DNA from: Flavobacterium gyeonganense
Lineage (GTDB): Bacteria > Bacteroidota > Bacteroidia > Flavobacteriales > Flavobacteriaceae
Reading direction: 5' to 3'
NCBI RefSeq assembly: GCF_029625295.1
Contig: NZ_CP121112.1
Span: forward strand, 4,836,001 to 4,900,000
DNA length: 64,000 bases
Shown: positions 17,978 to 27,128 of the stretch, piece by piece
Numbering within the stretch: the first letter of the stretch is position 1
Layout of the letters: every line of letters starts with the position of its first letter
Program-made: the position numbers and the translations under genes
The notes under the pieces: model-generated
Database searches by the model: none
Told to the model about the DNA's origin: nothing
Seen by the model: the letters and a program-made list of their open reading frames with translations, nothing else

Positions 17978-19048
17978 TTATAAAGAGTTCCCAATTCCGA
18001 CCACAACAATAGATAACATGATGAGTCCGATGCCCAACATAAAGGTGTTGAACGTTTTTTTAGTTACACCGGTCCATTCTTTCAGATAGAATCCCCAGAA
18101 GTTAGCGGTAAGTATGATAGTTGACATATGTAAAATCCATGAGCTGGCTCCATTTCCTAATTTACTTTCACCCATTCCGTAGAAGAAAAACTGAAGAAAC
18201 CACATGGTACCTGCAATCGCAGAAAAAAGTATATTTTTTGAAATAGGTGTTTTAGTATCTGTGTAATTACTAAAAGTTTTATTTTTAAAATTAAGATAAA
18301 TACACCATATAAAGTTTGTCGTTAATCCGCCCCAAAGTATAACGATGTAACTAACATTATTCTGAAACAGGAATTCCCCCTGATTTGGATGCATTACTTT
18401 CCATGCTTCATTAGCCACATCAGCCATTGGTTTTGCTGCTTCAATTCCGAAATTAAAGAAAGAGCTTAAAATACCGGATACAATAGCAATGATTAAACCT
18501 TTTACTAAACTAAAATCCTTGTCTTTATCTTCGTGCCCTGTTGCAAAATCTTTCTCTTTTAACATTCCGGCTTTTCCTAAAATGGCAATCCCAATGATAC
18601 ATATAAGTACACCAGCCAAAACCATTTGTCCACCTGGGTTAGCAAACATATCACTAATTGACTCTTTGCCTTCTACTGCATTGAAATTATAATAGATTGG
18701 CGGAATCAAAGCACCAAAAGCAGAACAAAATCCTAAAGTGATTGAATTTCCTAATGACATCCCTAAATAGCGAACACCCAATCCATAAGTCAGTCCTCCA
18801 ATTCCCCAAATCAGTCCCATTGTGTACGCTAACGCCTTAACTGATGGAGCAGCTGTAGCTATAATTTCAGTAAAATTCGGAATAGTCAAATAAGCAGCTA
18901 TTGGCGGTACAATCAGCCATGAGAAAAAACCTCCTATTAACCAGTAACTTTCCCAGGCCCAGTCTTTAACTTTTTTAAAAGGCATATAAAAACTGCCTGA
19001 AGAAAATCCTCCAATGGAGTGAAAAATAATTCCGAGTAATGATTCCAT
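17978..19048 (-). CDS. rhaT: L-rhamnose/proton symporter RhaT
   Basis: A 356-residue inner-membrane protein with about ten hydrophobic segments, of the RhaT family. The N-terminus LLGIIFHSIGGFSSGSFYMP and the motif YWLIGGFFSWLIVPPIAAYL are typical, as are the glycine-rich helices GLIWGIGGLTYGLGVRYLG. It imports L-rhamnose with protons. It is first in the minus-strand operon, and its promoter carries the shared 15-bp box at 19113-19127. Confidence 0.92.
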   Translation of the reverse strand: MESLLGIIFHSIGGFSSGSFYMPFKKVKDWAWESYWLIGGFFSWLIVPPIAAYLTIPNFTEIIATAAPSVKALAYTMGLIWGIGGLTYGLGVRYLGMSLGNSITLGFCSAFGALIPPIYYNFNAVEGKESISDMFANPGGQMVLAGVLICIIGIAILGKAGMLKEKDFATGHEDKDKDFSLVKGLIIAIVSGILSSFFNFGIEAAKPMADVANEAWKVMHPNQGEFLFQNNVSYIVILWGGLTTNFIWCIYLNFKNKTFSNYTDTKTPISKNILFSAIAGTMWFLQFFFYGMGESKLGNGASSWILHMSTIILTANFWGFYLKEWTGVTKKTFNTFMLGIGLIMLSIVVVGIGNSL

Positions 19049-19085
19049 TTAATTCTTTGTGGTTTAGTTGATAGTTATTGGTTTG

Positions 19086-19127
19086 GTAAAATAAGAGAAT
19101 GTAAAAAAGAAAACTATCCTGTACTGT
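19086..19127 (-). promoter_or_regulatory. rhaT promoter with CAGGA-type operator box
   Basis: On the minus strand the box CAGTACAGGATAGTT (19127-19113) is followed after 19 nt by TATTTTAC (19093-19086), an imperfect TAnnTTTG -7 element. No TTG is seen at -33. The box matches the consensus TAGTACAGGATACTA at 11 of 15 positions, including the whole AGTACAGGATA core. Being in the rhaT/GntR divergent region, it is a candidate binding site for the adjacent GntR-type regulator. Confidence 0.5.
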
Positions 19128-19328
19128 CCTTTCTCTAATTTATATTTATATTAAATCATAAATTATTGCGATAAGATTGGCTTTATTGCATTTTTTAAAT
19201 TTAAAATTCATATTTTAGCAAACGCATGAATATTTAATATCTTTTAAGTCTTTTTAAAGAAAATTATTACATATTATGCAATTATAATCCGGACTCTGCC
19301 ATAAAAGAGAAACTTTACTACACCAACC

Positions 19329-20369
19329 ATGATTAAGCTAATTAAAATAGATGAAGATTCAAGAGTACCAAAATATAAGCAAATTGTAGATTCTATTCTG
19401 CAAAATATTGCTAATGGTAACCTGAAAATAAATCAAAAGATTCCCTCCATAAATAACTTCAGTGAAGAGTTTTATATGTCCAGGGATACAGTTGAGAAAG
19501 CTTATAATATTTTAAAAGAACGGAAAATTATTTCTTCAATACGAGGAAAAGGATACTATATTACCAGAACAAAACTGGAATCTAAAGTCAATATTTTGTT
19601 TTTATTTAATAAACTGAGTGCTTATAAAATGAAAACCTACAGCTCTTTTATTAATACATTAGGAGCTAATGCGCATGTCGATTTGCATATCTATCATTGC
19701 GATGAAACTTTATTTTTAAATCTGCTCGATAAATTTGAAGGGGCGTACGATTATTATGTTATTACAACACACTTTAAAACAGATGAACTAAAACATTTGA
19801 GTTTTACTGATGAAGTTGCAAAAGCAATCCAGAGAATACCACAGGACAAGCTTGTTATTATGGATAACATCAAAATTGGATTAGGAAGTGAGGTTATCAA
19901 AATCTATCAGGATTTTGAAAATGATATATACAATGCCCTAAAAGAAGGACTTACCAAAATCACCAAATATAAAAGAGTAATTTTGGTCTATCCTGAGAAA
20001 GCTGTATATCCTTATCCAAGAAGAATTTTACATGGTTTTAGAAAATTTTGTGTTGAACATGAGATTAATTTTGAAATTCTAAGTGAAGTCTACGATGATA
20101 TGATCCTTAAAAAAGGAGATTTATTTATTACTATAGAAGAATCTGACCTTGTTAATTTAGTAAAACAAATCAGGGATGAGGAATATGTATTAGGAAGCGA
20201 TATAGGTGTTATATCTTACAATGATACTCCTTTAAAAGATTTACTTGGAATCACTGTCATGTCTACTGATTTTAATAAAATGGGGGAAATTGCCGCCAGA
20301 ATGATTTTAAACAAAGAAAAAGGAGAAATTAAAGTGCCATTTAATTTTATTGACAGACATTCTATATGA
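19329..20369 (+). CDS. GntR-family transcriptional regulator with sugar-binding domain
   Basis: A 346-residue regulator. Residues about 10-75 form a GntR-type winged helix-turn-helix (KYKQIVDSILQNIANG, then SMSRDTVEKAY-like recognition helix and IRGKGYYI wing). The rest resembles a LacI/periplasmic-binding-protein effector domain, as in AraR-type regulators, which bind free sugars. It is divergent from rhaT with a 280-bp spacer, so L-rhamnose or a rhamnose catabolite is the likely ligand. The rhamnose regulators best known from Bacteroides are AraC-type, so a GntR/LacI hybrid here is a different solution. Whether it activates or represses is not shown by the sequence. Confidence 0.88.
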   Translation: MIKLIKIDEDSRVPKYKQIVDSILQNIANGNLKINQKIPSINNFSEEFYMSRDTVEKAYNILKERKIISSIRGKGYYITRTKLESKVNILFLFNKLSAYKMKTYSSFINTLGANAHVDLHIYHCDETLFLNLLDKFEGAYDYYVITTHFKTDELKHLSFTDEVAKAIQRIPQDKLVIMDNIKIGLGSEVIKIYQDFENDIYNALKEGLTKITKYKRVILVYPEKAVYPYPRRILHGFRKFCVEHEINFEILSEVYDDMILKKGDLFITIEESDLVNLVKQIRDEEYVLGSDIGVISYNDTPLKDLLGITVMSTDFNKMGEIAARMILNKEKGEIKVPFNFIDRHSI

Positions 20370-20512
20370 CTCTAAAATTAGGCTGTAAATGTTAATTTTT
20401 AAATTTTGTTTTTTTTTATTTAGAACAAATATAAATAATATTTTATCTTTGCTCCGCTTTAACTCAATACCACCTGGATAATAAAATAATCCGTACAGGA
20501 GCTACATTATAG

Positions 20513-21112
20513 ATGAATATTAATACCAGTTTCGAATCCAATAAATTTAAATCTTTTAAAAAGGGAGAAGAAGCTGCGTTTAAATATTTCTATGATAAAT
20601 ACTTTCGTAGAATTACCTCTTTTAGTATTCAGTTCATTTACGATCAGGATGAGGCCGAAAATCTGGCACAGGAAGCTTTCATTAATTTATGGCAAAACAG
20701 GAAGGAAATTGAATCTATAAACGGAATTCAATCCTTTTTATACACCTATGCCAAATCGAAATGTCTGAACCTTATTCGTCATAATAAAGTTAAGGACAAA
20801 TTCAAAAACGATTTATTAAATCATAAAGAAAGAGAACTGGACATTGAAGTCTTAAATTCTATTCAGTTCGATACTTTAGAATTAACCGAATTAGAACGGA
20901 TAATTAATGAATCAATAAACGATTTACCTCCCAAAACACGCCAAGTTTTTATAAAAAAACGTTTTGAGAATAAAAAAAATGCTGAAATAGCAGAAGAAAT
21001 GCAGGTAAGCCTAAAAGCTGTAGAAGCCCATATGACAAAGGCTTTGAAAATTTTGAAGACAAAATTATCCGATTATTTATTTCTTATTTTTATTCTTATT
21101 TGTAATAATTAA
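20513..21112 (+). CDS. ECF-type RNA polymerase sigma factor
   Basis: A 199-residue extracytoplasmic-function sigma factor. The region-2 segment contains DQDEAENLAQEAFINLWQNR and the region-4 helix-turn-helix contains FENKKNAEIAEEMQVSLKAV. It is followed by a FecR-type anti-sigma gene and a SusC gene with an N-terminal STN domain. In this arrangement, glycan binding at the outer membrane is signalled through FecR to release the sigma factor. A TATCTTTG -7-like element lies at 20444-20451. The hydrophobic tail (LFLIFILICNN) is unusual but seen in some flavobacterial members. Confidence 0.92.
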   Translation: MNINTSFESNKFKSFKKGEEAAFKYFYDKYFRRITSFSIQFIYDQDEAENLAQEAFINLWQNRKEIESINGIQSFLYTYAKSKCLNLIRHNKVKDKFKNDLLNHKERELDIEVLNSIQFDTLELTELERIINESINDLPPKTRQVFIKKRFENKKNAEIAEEMQVSLKAVEAHMTKALKILKTKLSDYLFLIFILICNN

Positions 21113-21178
21113 AAATTAAACATAGGGTTTTTTATTTCTGAAGTGTACTTATGATAACGAGAAGTTTAAAACCCAATT

Positions 21179-22282
21179 ATGACATCAGAAATAATTTATA
21201 AGTATTTAACTAATGAAGCTTCAGAACAGGAAATTAAAAGCCTCTTTGAATGGATTGATGCCTCTGAAGAAAATAAAAAGCAGTTTATCCTAATAAAGAA
21301 GACTTGGGCTCTTACTGCCCTTTCTGAAAATATTTTAAATGATACTGCTCCGGCAATTAAAATTAAACCAAAAAATAAAGCTGCTAAATACTTGCAATAT
21401 GCTGCAGCATTTTTAGTACTGCTTGGATTAGGTAGAATTGCTTTTAATTTTAGTCAAAAAACAAAATCTTCAAAGGAAATTGTTCTTGAATTAGGAAACG
21501 GAAAGACAGAATATATCACAAAAAACAATCAAACCAATTTAGTTAATGACAAAGGTGAACTGATTGCCAGAAAACTTCCGGGACAAATTGTATACTTCGG
21601 AAGAACTAAAAACAATGAGATAATATATAACTTACTTAAAGTTCCTTATGGTAAAACATTTAAACTTACACTTTCAGATGGAACTATAGTAAACTTAAAC
21701 TCTGGAACTACTTTACGCTACCCAGAACAGTTTGGAGTTAATGGAAAAAGAATCGTTTATTTAACTGGTGAAGCTTTTTTTGAAGTTGCCAAAGACAAAG
21801 AACATCCTTTTATAGTCAATGCGAATCAGGCAGCTATTGAAGTTCTGGGTACGAAATTTAATGTAAGTGCTTATCCTGAAAATCCATCAGTTAACAGCGT
21901 TTTAGTTGAAGGAAGTATTCAGATGTATGAAACTGAAAACACCTCTAATGCAGTTTTACTGCAACCTAACCAGATGGCTACCTGGCAAAACAATTCGAGA
22001 AAAATTACCACAAAATCTGTTGATCCTTCTTTTTACTCAGCCTGGACAAAGGGTGAACTTACATTTAATGATACTCCTTTTTCGACCATCACTAAAATAA
22101 TTCAGCGAACTTATGATGTTGAGATTATTAATAAAAATTCAGATTTAGCCAAACAGAATTTTACAGGAACTATCAAAATCAGTGAATCTACTGTCCAAAA
22201 TATTTTAGAACTCTTAAAACATGATACCCCGTTTGAATACTCGATTCAGCAAAACACCATTACCATAACCAACCTTCCATAA
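21179..22282 (+). CDS. FecR-family anti-sigma factor
   Basis: A 367-residue protein with a cytoplasmic N-terminal segment that binds the sigma factor and one membrane helix around residues 75-90 (LQYAAAFLVLLGLGRIAF). The periplasmic FecR domain includes VPYGKTFKLTLSDGTIVNLN, TLRYPEQF and the GEAFFEVAKD signature. The last part is a DUF4974-like domain (FTGTIKISESTVQNILELLK). It transmits the signal from the STN domain of SusC to the sigma factor. It lies 66 nt after the sigma gene and 10 nt before susC. Confidence 0.92.
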   Translation: MTSEIIYKYLTNEASEQEIKSLFEWIDASEENKKQFILIKKTWALTALSENILNDTAPAIKIKPKNKAAKYLQYAAAFLVLLGLGRIAFNFSQKTKSSKEIVLELGNGKTEYITKNNQTNLVNDKGELIARKLPGQIVYFGRTKNNEIIYNLLKVPYGKTFKLTLSDGTIVNLNSGTTLRYPEQFGVNGKRIVYLTGEAFFEVAKDKEHPFIVNANQAAIEVLGTKFNVSAYPENPSVNSVLVEGSIQMYETENTSNAVLLQPNQMATWQNNSRKITTKSVDPSFYSAWTKGELTFNDTPFSTITKIIQRTYDVEIINKNSDLAKQNFTGTIKISESTVQNILELLKHDTPFEYSIQQNTITITNLP

Positions 22283-22292
22283 ACCATAAAAC

Positions 22293-25200
22293 ATGACATT
22301 TACGAAAAAAAATTCAAGAAAAATTATATTTTTCTTAGCTCTTCTCTTATTCTGTTTTAAAGGTTTTTCGCAAAAAAAGCCGATTACGTTACATTTCAAC
22401 AACGAACCTATAAACCTAATTATCAAGTCTATTGAAGACCAAACAGACTTCAGGATTATTTACAATGCAAAAAAAATTGATACAGATCAAAAAGCCACTA
22501 TCAATGTGAATAGTGCTTCCTTAGAAACTGTTTTAACAAAATTATTCAAAGGCAGAAATATTTCTTTTTACATTCAGAAAAAACAGGTTTTATTAACGAG
22601 TTCTGCTCCTGCTCCAACAGATAGTTCCGAGGAAGCAGAAAGAACAATCAAGGGAGTTGTACTGAATGCTAAAGATAAAACGCCTCTTCCCGGAGCAACA
22701 GTAATGGTCAAAGGAACCGGAAGAGGTGCTATAACGGATATTGACGGACGATTCTTTTACCAGCTAAAAGAAAAAAACATTGATAATGTGGTGCTTCAGG
22801 TTGTACTTCTCGGAATGGTAACTCAGGAGCAGGAAGTTGGAAGTAAAAACAATTTTACATTTTATATGGAAGAAGCTGTAGATGAACTGAATCCGGTTAT
22901 TATTACATCATCTTACGGAACAAAAAAATTAAAAGAAGAAATTGTAGGAAGTATTTCAACTATTACGGCAAAAGATATCCCTGTCCATCAAGCCTCAGAA
23001 AGTATTGATAAAATGCTGGAAGGGCAAATGGCTGGTGTTTTAGTTGAAAATACTTCTGGCGTTGGCGGACCTGTAAAAATTAATATTCGCGGACAAGGAA
23101 CTTTAAAACCTTTAAATGGAAATCTTATAAGTACATCATCACAGCCTCTGATTATTATTGATGGTATAATTATGACTGAAGAAACTGGTATTGATAATGG
23201 TTTCTTTACTGGAGTTGGAGCTGACGGTGAAACGTTATCAAACCCTCTGGCAAGAATCTCTCCGGATAATATTGAAAGTTTTACCGTATTGAAAGACGCT
23301 GCCGCAGTGGGTTTATATGGTGCAGATGGGGCAAATGGAGTAATCTTAATTACAACTAAAAAGGGAAAAAAAGGAAAAACTAAATTTAGTTTTTCTAATC
23401 AACTTGGAACGTCTACTGCTATTAATCAAATAAAATATTTAAACGGTGCTCAATATGCTGAACTTAGAAATGATTATTTAAAAAACACAACTGCAAATCA
23501 TGTCATGGTCCCTTATAACGGTATTAATACAAATTGGTTTGATTTATTAAATAATTCCGGAATTTACAACAAATATAATTTTAGCGTTTCAGGATCTACT
23601 TCAAAATTTTCTTATAATACAAATTTAACGTACTTAAATATAGATGAACCTCAATTGGGCAATACAACAAAACAATTGAATGGTGGAATAAATTTAGGAT
23701 TCAGAGCTTCAAAATGGGATATAAATCTATCCCTTAATCCTAGTTACATCAAAAAAGATGCTCCAAACATTTATTATGATTTTGCTTATTTACCCAATCT
23801 TTCACCATATAATGAAGACGGTACTTACTCTAAAGTGGGATTAAATGGTATAACTGGCGGAAATCCTCTGGCTGCAATTGAACAAAATAAAAATGTAACC
23901 GATTCATATGGGATATTAGGAAGTTTGAGTTTGGGATATGAACTAAATAAAAACATCAAATTTTCAACTTTATTTGGTATTGATTATAAAGATAAAACTC
24001 AGGATCGTTATTTTTCTGCTGAAAATGAAAGTGGTCAGGCCAATGGCTCTTTTACTTACGAAGGAAATATTTATCCGGCTTGGGGAAGACGTGTGATCAA
24101 TGAACGAAATTCAAGCAAATGGAACTGGCAGGGACAAGCATTATTTAATAAACAAATCAATCAAAACAATGCTATAGATGGTGTCATTGGATCTGAACTT
24201 TCTGAAGAAAGAACCAATTTTAACTATTCATCAGCCAGAGGTTTTACGAATCCAAATGTAATTAACGATATCGGGGATGCGATTCAGGATGACGACCTTT
24301 TAACTCCTTTAGTGGATGAATCCAAAGCAAGACAAGCTTTTGAAAGTGATATTAATTATAATTCGAGAGTTTCCTTCTTTACTCAAATCAATTATAATTA
24401 TAAGAAAAAGTATTATTTCTTAGGAAATATTAGACGTGATGAGAGTTCCGTTTTTGGAAACGATACAAATGTTGCCTTAAACAGTGGTGCAGGTCTGGCA
24501 TGGATTGCTAGTAATGAAGACTTTTTAAAATCAAGTTCCTGGATTGATTTTCTAAAACTAAAAGTAAGTTATGGTTCTACCGGTAATTCAAGAATTGGAT
24601 CATATAGGTCTAAGGGACTTTATAATATTTTGGAAAACGGTTACAATGGTGGTGAATATGCAATTCCGACCGATGCTCCTAATGGTAATTTAAAATGGGA
24701 AAAAAATAAAAAATTTAATGCTGGTGTAGATTTTAATGTTTTCAATACTATAGAATTAACATTAGAATATTATTATGATGATCTAAGTGATTTAATTACG
24801 GGAAGAGATATTCCAATAGAAGCCGGTTATGGATCTGTACAGCTAAATGCAGCAAGCATGTATAATAAAGGTTTTGAATTGAGTACTCGAATCAAATGGC
24901 TTCGAAAAGGTAAATTTAAATGGACAACTGCATTTAACGTATCAACTGTAGACAGTAAAGTAACTGATTTGGTAGGATTAGGAAGCGATTATTCTATATC
25001 GTCAATTGCGCTCGCTCAAAAAATTGGTTACAGCACCACAACAATATGGGGCGCTAAGTGGGCTGGAGTTGATCCTGCAACTGGAAGGGATTTGATAAAT
25101 AAAGGAGGTCAAATTTATGATGCGGCAGCCTACAACAGGACTTTTACGGCGGCAGATTGGGAACCTATTGGCGACTCACAGCCTAAAGCTTTTGGGGGTT

Positions 25201-25646
25201 TTAATAATAGTTTTTCTTTAAACAACAGTATTACATTAGGTATAACAGGAGCATTTCAATGGGGTGGAGATAAATTAGTTTCTGACCAGATTATTTCGAA
25301 ATATCAAACTACTTCTAACCGAAATATGTCTGTAAATGCTTTTGACTATTGGAGAAAACAGGGGGATGTTGTTTCTCAGCCAGCACCCGGCAATACCGCA
25401 TTACTACCTAATTTGGATAGGAATATTTATGATGCCACCTATATTAAAATCAGTAACATTAACTTAAGTTATAATGTTCCTGTAAAAAATACTTTTCTGG
25501 ATAACTTAACTGTTTTTGCAAATGTTTCAAACGCACTGTATTGGTATAAAGAAAAGAGTCCGTCAGGAATGAACGGTATTAGGGAATTCAGTTACACTTA
25601 TCCGCAAGCCAGAACTATTTCGTGTGGTATTAATACTAAATTTTAA
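22293..25646 (+). CDS. SusC-like TonB-dependent outer-membrane transporter with STN domain
   Basis: An 1117-residue SusC/RagA protein that imports oligosaccharides across the outer membrane. After the signal peptide (ends CFKGFSQ) there is an STN secretin/TonB N-terminal domain at about residues 30-105 (PITLHFNNEPINLIIKSIED). Next is a carboxypeptidase-D-like repeat (IKGVVLNAKDKTPLPGATVM), then the TonB plug (ESIDKMLEGQMAGVLVEN), then the 22-strand barrel ending in an aromatic-rich C-terminus. The STN domain is what a FecR/sigma pair needs for signalling, consistent with the two genes upstream. Location among rhamnogalacturonan enzymes suggests a pectin-derived oligosaccharide as substrate. 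Confidence 0.95.
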   Translation: MTFTKKNSRKIIFFLALLLFCFKGFSQKKPITLHFNNEPINLIIKSIEDQTDFRIIYNAKKIDTDQKATINVNSASLETVLTKLFKGRNISFYIQKKQVLLTSSAPAPTDSSEEAERTIKGVVLNAKDKTPLPGATVMVKGTGRGAITDIDGRFFYQLKEKNIDNVVLQVVLLGMVTQEQEVGSKNNFTFYMEEAVDELNPVIITSSYGTKKLKEEIVGSISTITAKDIPVHQASESIDKMLEGQMAGVLVENTSGVGGPVKINIRGQGTLKPLNGNLISTSSQPLIIIDGIIMTEETGIDNGFFTGVGADGETLSNPLARISPDNIESFTVLKDAAAVGLYGADGANGVILITTKKGKKGKTKFSFSNQLGTSTAINQIKYLNGAQYAELRNDYLKNTTANHVMVPYNGINTNWFDLLNNSGIYNKYNFSVSGSTSKFSYNTNLTYLNIDEPQLGNTTKQLNGGINLGFRASKWDINLSLNPSYIKKDAPNIYYDFAYLPNLSPYNEDGTYSKVGLNGITGGNPLAAIEQNKNVTDSYGILGSLSLGYELNKNIKFSTLFGIDYKDKTQDRYFSAENESGQANGSFTYEGNIYPAWGRRVINERNSSKWNWQGQALFNKQINQNNAIDGVIGSELSEERTNFNYSSARGFTNPNVINDIGDAIQDDDLLTPLVDESKARQAFESDINYNSRVSFFTQINYNYKKKYYFLGNIRRDESSVFGNDTNVALNSGAGLAWIASNEDFLKSSSWIDFLKLKVSYGSTGNSRIGSYRSKGLYNILENGYNGGEYAIPTDAPNGNLKWEKNKKFNAGVDFNVFNTIELTLEYYYDDLSDLITGRDIPIEAGYGSVQLNAASMYNKGFELSTRIKWLRKGKFKWTTAFNVSTVDSKVTDLVGLGSDYSISSIALAQKIGYSTTTIWGAKWAGVDPATGRDLINKGGQIYDAAAYNRTFTAADWEPIGDSQPKAFGGFNNSFSLNNSITLGITGAFQWGGDKLVSDQIISKYQTTSNRNMSVNAFDYWRKQGDVVSQPAPGNTALLPNLDRNIYDATYIKISNINLSYNVPVKNTFLDNLTVFANVSNALYWYKEKSPSGMNGIREFSYTYPQARTISCGINTKF

Positions 25647-25649
25647 AAG

Positions 25650-27128
25650 ATGAAATATTTAAAAACTTCCATAAGATTAAAATTTATAATGCTCTTTGCA
25701 ATAAGTTTTTTGCTGCAAAACTGTAGCGATTTTTTAGAACAAGAACCTGGAGACAAAACTTCTATTACAGAACAGCTAAAAGATAAAAAAGGGGTATTAA
25801 TGGCATTAAACGGCCTATACCTGACTCTTAAAAATAATGTGAGTGGTGAAATATTTTCTGTTTATCCAGATTTGCAAGGAGGCAATATAAAATTTAGCCC
25901 TTCTCTGGGATCAAGTACTAAAGGAGAAATTACTATTCCTGAAAACATTAAAGAAATATATTCTTTTGAAGATGAATCTGCTGACTCTAATTTTAAATTA
26001 TTCTATACAAGTGGCTACAGCATTATCAATCAAGCAAATCTTATTTTAGAATATACAGATGCAATAAATGATGCTACTGACGCAGAAAAGAGCCAAATAA
26101 AAGCTCAGGCTTTGACTATTAGGGCTTACATGCATTTTTTGCTAAGCGAAGTCTATAGTCAAAATTACGGATATACTCAGGATGCTTCTCATATGGGAAT
26201 TGTTTACAGTACCCACTCGATTAGTAACGGTATTACTTATCCTGCAAGGGAAACTGCTGCCAATACTTATTCTTTGATTATAAATGATCTTAAAACATCT
26301 CTGGATTTATATAGTAATACGGTTCTTTTCGATGGCCCTGCCTATTCTTATTTTAATAGTAACAGTACAAAAGCTTTGTTGGCCAGAGTTTATCTCTCTA
26401 AAAAGGATTGGAAAAATGCTTATGATACGGCAAATGATGTAATCGAAAATTCTGGTGTAAGCCTGATAAGTTCTGCTGATTATATTTCACAATGGGAAAA
26501 GATAGACCTACCTACATCAGAAACCTTATTAGAATTTTCTGTAACTAAAAATACCGATGGATCTTTTACCGGATCATTATCATCCTATTTTGGATATACT
26601 TTTGATACTAATTATGAAAGGTATACAGCATCGCAGGATTTGATTGATCTGTATGAAACCAATGATATTAGAAAACAGTTGTTTTTAGTAAAACCACTTT
26701 CTACATTGGTGAATTTACAACCGGTAATGCTTAACTATTATTTTACTAAAAAGTTCCAGGGAAATCCCGGATATGTGGCATTTAGGTTAAGTGAACAATA
26801 TTTAATAAGGGCCGAAGCATCAATAGGACTTAATAACCCGGAACAGGCAAAGAAAGATATTAATATTATAAGAGAAAGAGCAAACGCTGCTTTATTAACT
26901 ACTACAGATAATATTGCCGAAGCTTTGTTTCTGGAAAGAAGAAAAGAGCTTTGTTTTGAAGGGCACCTGTTTTTTGATATAGCAAGGAACAAAAAGGATA
27001 TTTCTCGTACTGATGGCTGCATATCGTTAAACTGCGGACTCACCTACCCATCACCTAAGTATGTATTACCAATACCACTAAATACTCTTTACGTTAACTC
27101 AAACTTAGAACAAAATGAATCATATTAA
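25650..27128 (+). CDS. SusD/RagB-like surface glycan-binding lipoprotein
   Basis: A 492-residue SusD-family lipoprotein forming the lid of the SusC transporter. The lipobox is LLQNC at about residues 21-25, followed by SDFLEQEPGD, the usual SusD start. TPR-like helices include AQALTIRAYMHFLLSEVYSQ and TKALLARVYLSKKDWKNAYD. The C-terminal RagB region contains IRAEASIGLN and ERRKELCFEGHLFFDIAR, ending in a YPSPKYVLPIPLNTL motif that matches the family. It starts 3 nt after susC and overlaps the next gene by 14 nt. Confidence 0.95.
   Translation: MKYLKTSIRLKFIMLFAISFLLQNCSDFLEQEPGDKTSITEQLKDKKGVLMALNGLYLTLKNNVSGEIFSVYPDLQGGNIKFSPSLGSSTKGEITIPENIKEIYSFEDESADSNFKLFYTSGYSIINQANLILEYTDAINDATDAEKSQIKAQALTIRAYMHFLLSEVYSQNYGYTQDASHMGIVYSTHSISNGITYPARETAANTYSLIINDLKTSLDLYSNTVLFDGPAYSYFNSNSTKALLARVYLSKKDWKNAYDTANDVIENSGVSLISSADYISQWEKIDLPTSETLLEFSVTKNTDGSFTGSLSSYFGYTFDTNYERYTASQDLIDLYETNDIRKQLFLVKPLSTLVNLQPVMLNYYFTKKFQGNPGYVAFRLSEQYLIRAEASIGLNNPEQAKKDINIIRERANAALLTTTDNIAEALFLERRKELCFEGHLFFDIARNKKDISRTDGCISLNCGLTYPSPKYVLPIPLNTLYVNSNLEQNESY

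Noticed and set aside
20489-20503. CCGTACAGGAGCTAC just upstream of the ECF sigma gene as a further operator box
   Set aside because: It shares GTACAGGA, but a -7 element 17 nt later would lie inside the sigma gene, and none is seen there. Kept out of the regulon list.
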